Shown here: positions 32,255-35,688 of the stretch, in pieces | Layout of the letters: the number at the start of each line of letters is the position of its first letter | Position numbering within the stretch: position 1 is the first letter of the stretch | NCBI GenBank assembly: GCA_007123625.1 | Contig: SKKS01000107.1 | Coordinates: forward strand, 1-35,688 | Direction: 5' to 3' | From: Paracoccaceae bacterium | GTDB taxonomy: Bacteria; Pseudomonadota; Alphaproteobacteria; Rhodobacterales; Rhodobacteraceae | DNA length: 35,688 nucleotides | The notes under the pieces: model-generated | Told to the model about the DNA's origin: nothing | Seen by the model: only the letters and a program-made list of their open reading frames with translations | Databases searched by the model: none | Program-made: the position numbers and the translations under genes

Positions 32255-32443
32255 TCAGGCGGCCTGTATGGCTATGCTTGAAGGCGGATCGATCTGGTTG
32301 AAGGCTTCAACCATTACGTGGCGGTACTGGCTCTGCCAGTCTTGATTTCGCTCAAAGAGCACCGCGCCAATCAGGGGGATGATGTTGCCCTCGTCAGGAA
32401 AGTTGCCGACCACATCGGCGCGCCCATTCACTTCCATATTCAG
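32255..32443 (-). mobile_element. IS256-family transposase relic (C-terminus)
   Basis: The last 62 codons of a minus-strand frame read LNMEVNGRADVVGNFPDEGN, then IIPLIGAVLFERNQDW and a Gln-Tyr-Arg-rich end. This matches the C-terminal end of IS256/mutator transposases, which run LNKE-x-[KR]-R-R-[TA]-DVVGIFP then a GAVL-x-EQN-x-EW segment. The upstream part of the frame (to 32605) does not match, so the catalytic core is gone. The aminotransferase gene at 32604 begins just beyond it. Confidence 0.72.
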
Positions 32444-32603
32444 CCAGTCGCGCATCATCTCCGCCATACCTGTCGCACGCGCCGCGCTGCCTTTGCGTCT
32501 GCGCGGGGTTGCGCTTGGCCCCGGACCGCGCGCAGAGTGGCGTTCCGGTACAACGCCAGTCCGAGGTTTCCCCGTGCCCCACGACACAGTCCATGACGCC
32601 GCC

Positions 32604-33836
32604 ATGCCCGCGCTTGATCTGCGATATGTGCGCAGCCAGTTCCCGGCGTTTTCCGAACCCGCACTGCAGGATCAGGCATTCTTCGAGAACGCGGGCGGGT
32701 CCTATGCCTGTGCACCGGTCATCGACCGGCTGACCCGGTATTATCGCACACGCAAGGTTCAGCCCTATGGCGCCTATGCCGCAAGCCAGGACGCGGGTGC
32801 CGAAATGGACGAGGCCCGCGAACGGCTGGCCGCGATGATGGGCGTGCCGCCCGAGACACTCAGCTTCGGTCCCTCGACCACCGCCAACACCTATGTGCTG
32901 GCCCATGCATTTGGCGAATTGCTGCGCCCGGGCGATGCCATCGTCGTCACCGATCAGGACCACGAGGCGAACACCGGCCCCTGGCGACGGCTGGAGGCGC
33001 GCGGGATCGCGGTACGCGAATGGCGACAGGATCCGGTCACGGGCCATCTGGACCCCGCAGCGCTGGCGAACCTGATGGACGGAAAGGTGCGGCTGGTCTG
33101 TTTTCCGCATTGCTCGAATGTGGTGGGCGAAATCAACCCGGTGGCCGAGCTTTGCGCCATGATCCGCGATGCGGGCGCCTGGAGTTGCGTGGACGGTGTC
33201 TCGTATGCGCCGCACGGGCTGCCGGATGTGGGCGCGATGGGGGCCGATATCTATCTGTTTTCGGCCTACAAGACCTATGGGCCGCACCAGGGGCTGATGG
33301 CGGTCCGCCCCGAACTGGCCGACACACTTCCAAATCAGGCACATTACTTCAACGCCGACGTGCCCTTCAAGCGGTTCACGCCCGCCGGACCGGACCATGC
33401 CCAGATCGCGGCCTGCGCCGGCATGGCCGATTATCTGGACGGGCTTTATGCCGCCCATTTCCCCGGCGCCCCGGACCCCGGCCCTGCGGGCCGGGCGGCC
33501 GCCGTGCACGATCTGATGCGCGCGCATGAAACCGCGCTGTTGCAGCCGTTCCTGGACTATGTAGCGGGGCGCAATGACCTGCGCCTGTTGGGCCCTGACC
33601 GGGCCGAGGCGCGCGCGCCCACCGTTGCGCTGGCCCACGTCAAGCCCGGCGCCGACCTTGCCCGCGCGCTGGCGGCGCACGGGATCATGGCGGGTGGCGG
33701 CAGTTTCTATGCCAACCGGGCGCTGGGCGCGCAGGGGATCGACCCGGCCCACGGGGTGCTGCGGCTGTCATTCGTGCATTACACCACACGCGGTGAACTT
33801 GACCGCCTGATTGCCGCGCTAGATCAGGTGGTATAA
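32604..33836 (+). CDS. Class V aminotransferase-fold PLP enzyme (cysteine desulfurase-like)
   Basis: A 410-residue PLP-dependent enzyme of the cysteine desulfurase-like branch of class V aminotransferases. Visible are FFENAGGSYACAP near the start, the cofactor-contacting H120 and D197 (in SCVDGVSYAPHG), and the Schiff-base lysine K223 in FSAYKTYGPHQG. The C-terminal loop (GGGSFYANRALG) lacks the reactive cysteine needed for IscS/SufS-type sulfur transfer, so it may instead be a lyase or epimerase. The frame is open upstream to 32379, into the IS256 relic, but the ATG at 32604 starts the conserved domain; no good ribosome site is visible. The photolyase gene follows after 18 bp. Confidence 0.85.
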   Translation: MPALDLRYVRSQFPAFSEPALQDQAFFENAGGSYACAPVIDRLTRYYRTRKVQPYGAYAASQDAGAEMDEARERLAAMMGVPPETLSFGPSTTANTYVLAHAFGELLRPGDAIVVTDQDHEANTGPWRRLEARGIAVREWRQDPVTGHLDPAALANLMDGKVRLVCFPHCSNVVGEINPVAELCAMIRDAGAWSCVDGVSYAPHGLPDVGAMGADIYLFSAYKTYGPHQGLMAVRPELADTLPNQAHYFNADVPFKRFTPAGPDHAQIAACAGMADYLDGLYAAHFPGAPDPGPAGRAAAVHDLMRAHETALLQPFLDYVAGRNDLRLLGPDRAEARAPTVALAHVKPGADLARALAAHGIMAGGGSFYANRALGAQGIDPAHGVLRLSFVHYTTRGELDRLIAALDQVV

Positions 33837-33837
33837 C
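33808..33837 (+). promoter_or_regulatory. Possible promoter before the photolyase gene
   Basis: TGATTG (33808-33813) and TATAAC (33832-33837) with an 18-bp spacer overlap the end of the preceding gene. The -35 box is close to the TGATCC I recall for the Rhodobacter sigma-E (RpoE) class, but the match is partial. Confidence 0.25.
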
Positions 33838-33854
33838 CGTACGACAGGCGCCGA

Positions 33855-35282
33855 ATGTCCGACAAGTCACCGATTATCCTGTGGTTCCGCCGCGACCTGC
33901 GGCTGGCCGACAATCCCATGCTGACCGAAGCCGCCGCCACCGGGCGCCCGCTGATCCCGGTGTTCATTTGCGACAGCACGGTGACGGACATGGGGGCTGC
34001 GCCGAAATGGCGGCTGGGGCTGGCGCTTGATGCCTTTGCGAAGGCGCTCGAAAGCGTTGGCGCGCGGCTGATCCTGCGGCGCGGTGATTCCGGAGGGGTG
34101 CTTGACGGGCTGATCGCGGAAACCGGCGCGGGTGCGGTGTGGTGGGGGCGGCAGTATGATGCCGCGGCGCGTGACCGCGACACGAGCATCAAGAAGCCGT
34201 TGAAGGACCGCGGCATCGACGCGCGCAGCTTTGCGGGCCATGTGCTGTTCGAACCGTGGGACGTGGAAACCGGCAGCGGCGGCGCCTACAAGGTCTATTC
34301 GCCCTACTGGCGGGCGGTGCGCGACCGAGAAGTGGCCGCCCCTGCGCCTGCGCCCGACCGGCTGGCTGCACCGGACCGCTGGCCCGAAAGCGACGCCCCT
34401 GCGGACTGGGCGCTGGGGGCGGCGATGAACCGGGGCGCTGATGTTGTCGCGCTCCATGTCTGCGTGGGCGAGGCGGCGGCGCGCGCGCGCCTGACGGCAT
34501 TCATCGACACAGCCATCGGTTCCTACAAGACGCAGCGCGATTTCCCCGAGGCCGAGGCGACCTCGCGCCTGTCGGAAAACCTGACCTGGGGCGAGATTGG
34601 CATCCGTGAAGTCTGGCACGCCGGGCGCCGCGCGATGGAAGACGGCGCGCAGGGAGCCGAGCATTTCCTCAAGGAACTGGTCTGGCGCGAATTCGCCTGG
34701 CACCTGTTGTATCACCATCCGCGCATGGATCGTGACAACTTCCGCCCGGAATGGGATGATTTTCCATGGAAAACAGATTCTGAAAGCGATGTGGTCCTGC
34801 GCTGGAAACAGGGGCGAACGGGCGTCGCGTTTGTTGATGCAGCGATGCGCGAGATGTATGTGACCGGCACCATGCACAACCGCGCACGGATGATCGTGGC
34901 CTCGTATCTGACCAAGCACCTGTTGGTGCACTGGAGGGTGGGGCTGGACTGGTTCGCCGAGTGCCTGATCGACTGCGACCCCGCGTCGAACGCAATGGGC
35001 TGGCAATGGGTCGCCGGGTCCGGCCCGGATGCCGCGCCATACTTCCGCGTCTTCAACCCCGAGCTTCAGGCCGGTAAATTCGACGCCAGGGCGCGTTATC
35101 GCAGCCGCTTTCTGGCCGAAGGGGCGCGCAGCCCGCACCCGGACGCGCTGGCGTTCTTCGAGGCCTGCCCCCGCGCCTGGGCGTTGTCCCCGGACATGCC
35201 CCCCCCGGCACCGGTGGTCGATCTTGATGCCGGGCGCAAGCGGGCGCTGGCCGCCTACGAAAGGCTCAGGGCAGATGCCTGA
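33855..35282 (+). CDS. phrB: Deoxyribodipyrimidine photolyase (cryptochrome/photolyase family)
   Basis: A 475-residue class I photolyase that uses blue light and FADH- to split UV-induced pyrimidine dimers. The N-terminal antenna domain starts ILWFRRDLRLADNPML. The FAD-binding catalytic domain contains FLKELVWREFAWHLLYHHP, then VDAAMREMYVTGTMHNRARM and IVASYLTKHLLVHWRVG, and finally DCDPASNAMGWQWVAGSGPD, the family signature with the tryptophans used for electron transfer. The length fits bacterial photolyases. A cfa-type gene follows after 108 bp. In Rhodobacter both a photolyase and CfaA belong to the singlet-oxygen sigma-E response, which may apply here. Confidence 0.95.
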   Translation: MSDKSPIILWFRRDLRLADNPMLTEAAATGRPLIPVFICDSTVTDMGAAPKWRLGLALDAFAKALESVGARLILRRGDSGGVLDGLIAETGAGAVWWGRQYDAAARDRDTSIKKPLKDRGIDARSFAGHVLFEPWDVETGSGGAYKVYSPYWRAVRDREVAAPAPAPDRLAAPDRWPESDAPADWALGAAMNRGADVVALHVCVGEAAARARLTAFIDTAIGSYKTQRDFPEAEATSRLSENLTWGEIGIREVWHAGRRAMEDGAQGAEHFLKELVWREFAWHLLYHHPRMDRDNFRPEWDDFPWKTDSESDVVLRWKQGRTGVAFVDAAMREMYVTGTMHNRARMIVASYLTKHLLVHWRVGLDWFAECLIDCDPASNAMGWQWVAGSGPDAAPYFRVFNPELQAGKFDARARYRSRFLAEGARSPHPDALAFFEACPRAWALSPDMPPPAPVVDLDAGRKRALAAYERLRADA

Positions 35283-35390
35283 CGCACCCGCATCGCGCCG
35301 GAGAACTGGACTTCACCGGGATTATTCCACAACATTGATGGCAGTGGCGGCAGGCAAACAGACCGGCCCCGCAAGAACAGGGACGATACG

Positions 35391-35688
35391 ATGATCTTGA
35401 CCGGCATCGAGGGGCAGCGCGACTTGCCGCGGTACTTCACACAGGCATTTCGCATGGCACAGCGGCTCAATCGCGGGCGGCTGGATGTGATCTTGCCCGA
35501 TGGGCGGCGTTTCCGGGCCGAAGGCGCCCAACCCGGGCAGGTGGCCGAGATTTCGGTGCACAACCCCGACCTGTTCGCCCGGCTGATCCGTGAAGGCGAC
35601 ATGGGCTTTTCCGAGGCGTATCTGGATGGCTGGTGGACAACACCTGACCTGCAGGCGTTCATGGACCTGATCAACGACGGCAATCCCA
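35391..35688 (+). CDS. Cyclopropane-fatty-acyl-phospholipid synthase family, N-terminal part
   Basis: The first 99 codons of a gene that runs out of the window. The N-terminus, with RGRLDVILPDGRRFRAEG, VHNPDLFARLIREGDMGFSE and AYLDGWWTTPDL, is typical of SAM-dependent CFA synthase-like enzymes, which modify unsaturated phospholipid chains at the membrane. The methyltransferase domain lies beyond the edge. AGGGA seven bases before the ATG supports the start. It follows the photolyase in the same direction, so a shared regulon or transcript is likely. Confidence 0.85.
   Translation, partial: MILTGIEGQRDLPRYFTQAFRMAQRLNRGRLDVILPDGRRFRAEGAQPGQVAEISVHNPDLFARLIREGDMGFSEAYLDGWWTTPDLQAFMDLINDGNP

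Noticed and set aside
1..35688. CRISPR arrays, tRNA or rRNA genes, prophage or integrase-linked attachment sites
   Set aside because: No regularly spaced repeats, cloverleaf-like or rRNA-like stretches, or integrase genes were seen on either strand by eye.

Overview
The window reads as high-GC alphaproteobacterial DNA, most likely a marine or aquatic member of the Rhodobacterales (Rhodobacter/Roseobacter group). The signs are the ccmF-ccmH pair (ccl1-ccl2 in Rhodobacter), a TRAP transporter with a TakP-like binding protein, tandem-hairpin and 'ccccgaggatatttg' intergenic repeats, a photolyase-cfa pair and a long RTX/VCBS secreted protein. This placement is inference from gene content and by-eye family recognition; no search was run.

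Layout. 1-7.6 kb is ordinary chromosome: the tail of an unknown gene, two similar two-helix membrane peptides, a HAD nucleotidase divergent from a GntR/FCD regulator, cytochrome c maturation genes ccmF-ccmH, dapE with an overlapping GNAT gene, sufE and a small lipoprotein. 8.2-12.8 kb is a four-gene transport and hydrolysis operon: TRAP dctP-dctQ-dctM plus a gamma-glutamyltransferase-fold amidohydrolase. 13.4-16.4 kb is an IclR regulator with a perfect palindrome in front of it, a methanethiol oxidase/SBP56 gene and an abutting polytopic membrane protein. A frameshifted GntR relic follows.

16.9-25.9 kb lies almost entirely on the minus strand. It holds two transglutaminase-like proteins, a zinc-ribbon peptide, a probable six-gene operon ending in NfeD protease and slipin, a 63-aa membrane protein, an ExoD-like protein and a TetR regulator. 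The operon includes two proteins sharing an 'FP-x-G-[ED]-YD' domain. A near-identical 23-bp motif sits 109-120 bp upstream of the six-gene operon and of the 63-aa gene.

25.9-27.2 kb is a gene graveyard: a short exported peptide, a broken RND efflux pump beside the TetR gene, and an IS110-type transposase relic. 27.2-32.0 kb is one 1591-residue gene with seven FG-GAP blades, six Ig-like repeats, RTX calcium-binding repeats, a B-type Ig module and a dockerin-like pair, probably a type I secreted surface protein. It is flanked on the other side by an IS256-type transposase relic. The window closes with a class V aminotransferase, a photolyase and the start of a cyclopropane-fatty-acid synthase gene, a set that recalls the singlet-oxygen (RpoE-ChrR) response.

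The parts most worth following are the 23-bp motif with the NfeD/slipin operon, the TRAP-GGT operon, the IclR palindrome with the methanethiol oxidase pair, the propeller/Ig/RTX/dockerin protein with an RBS hairpin, and the relics flanking it.
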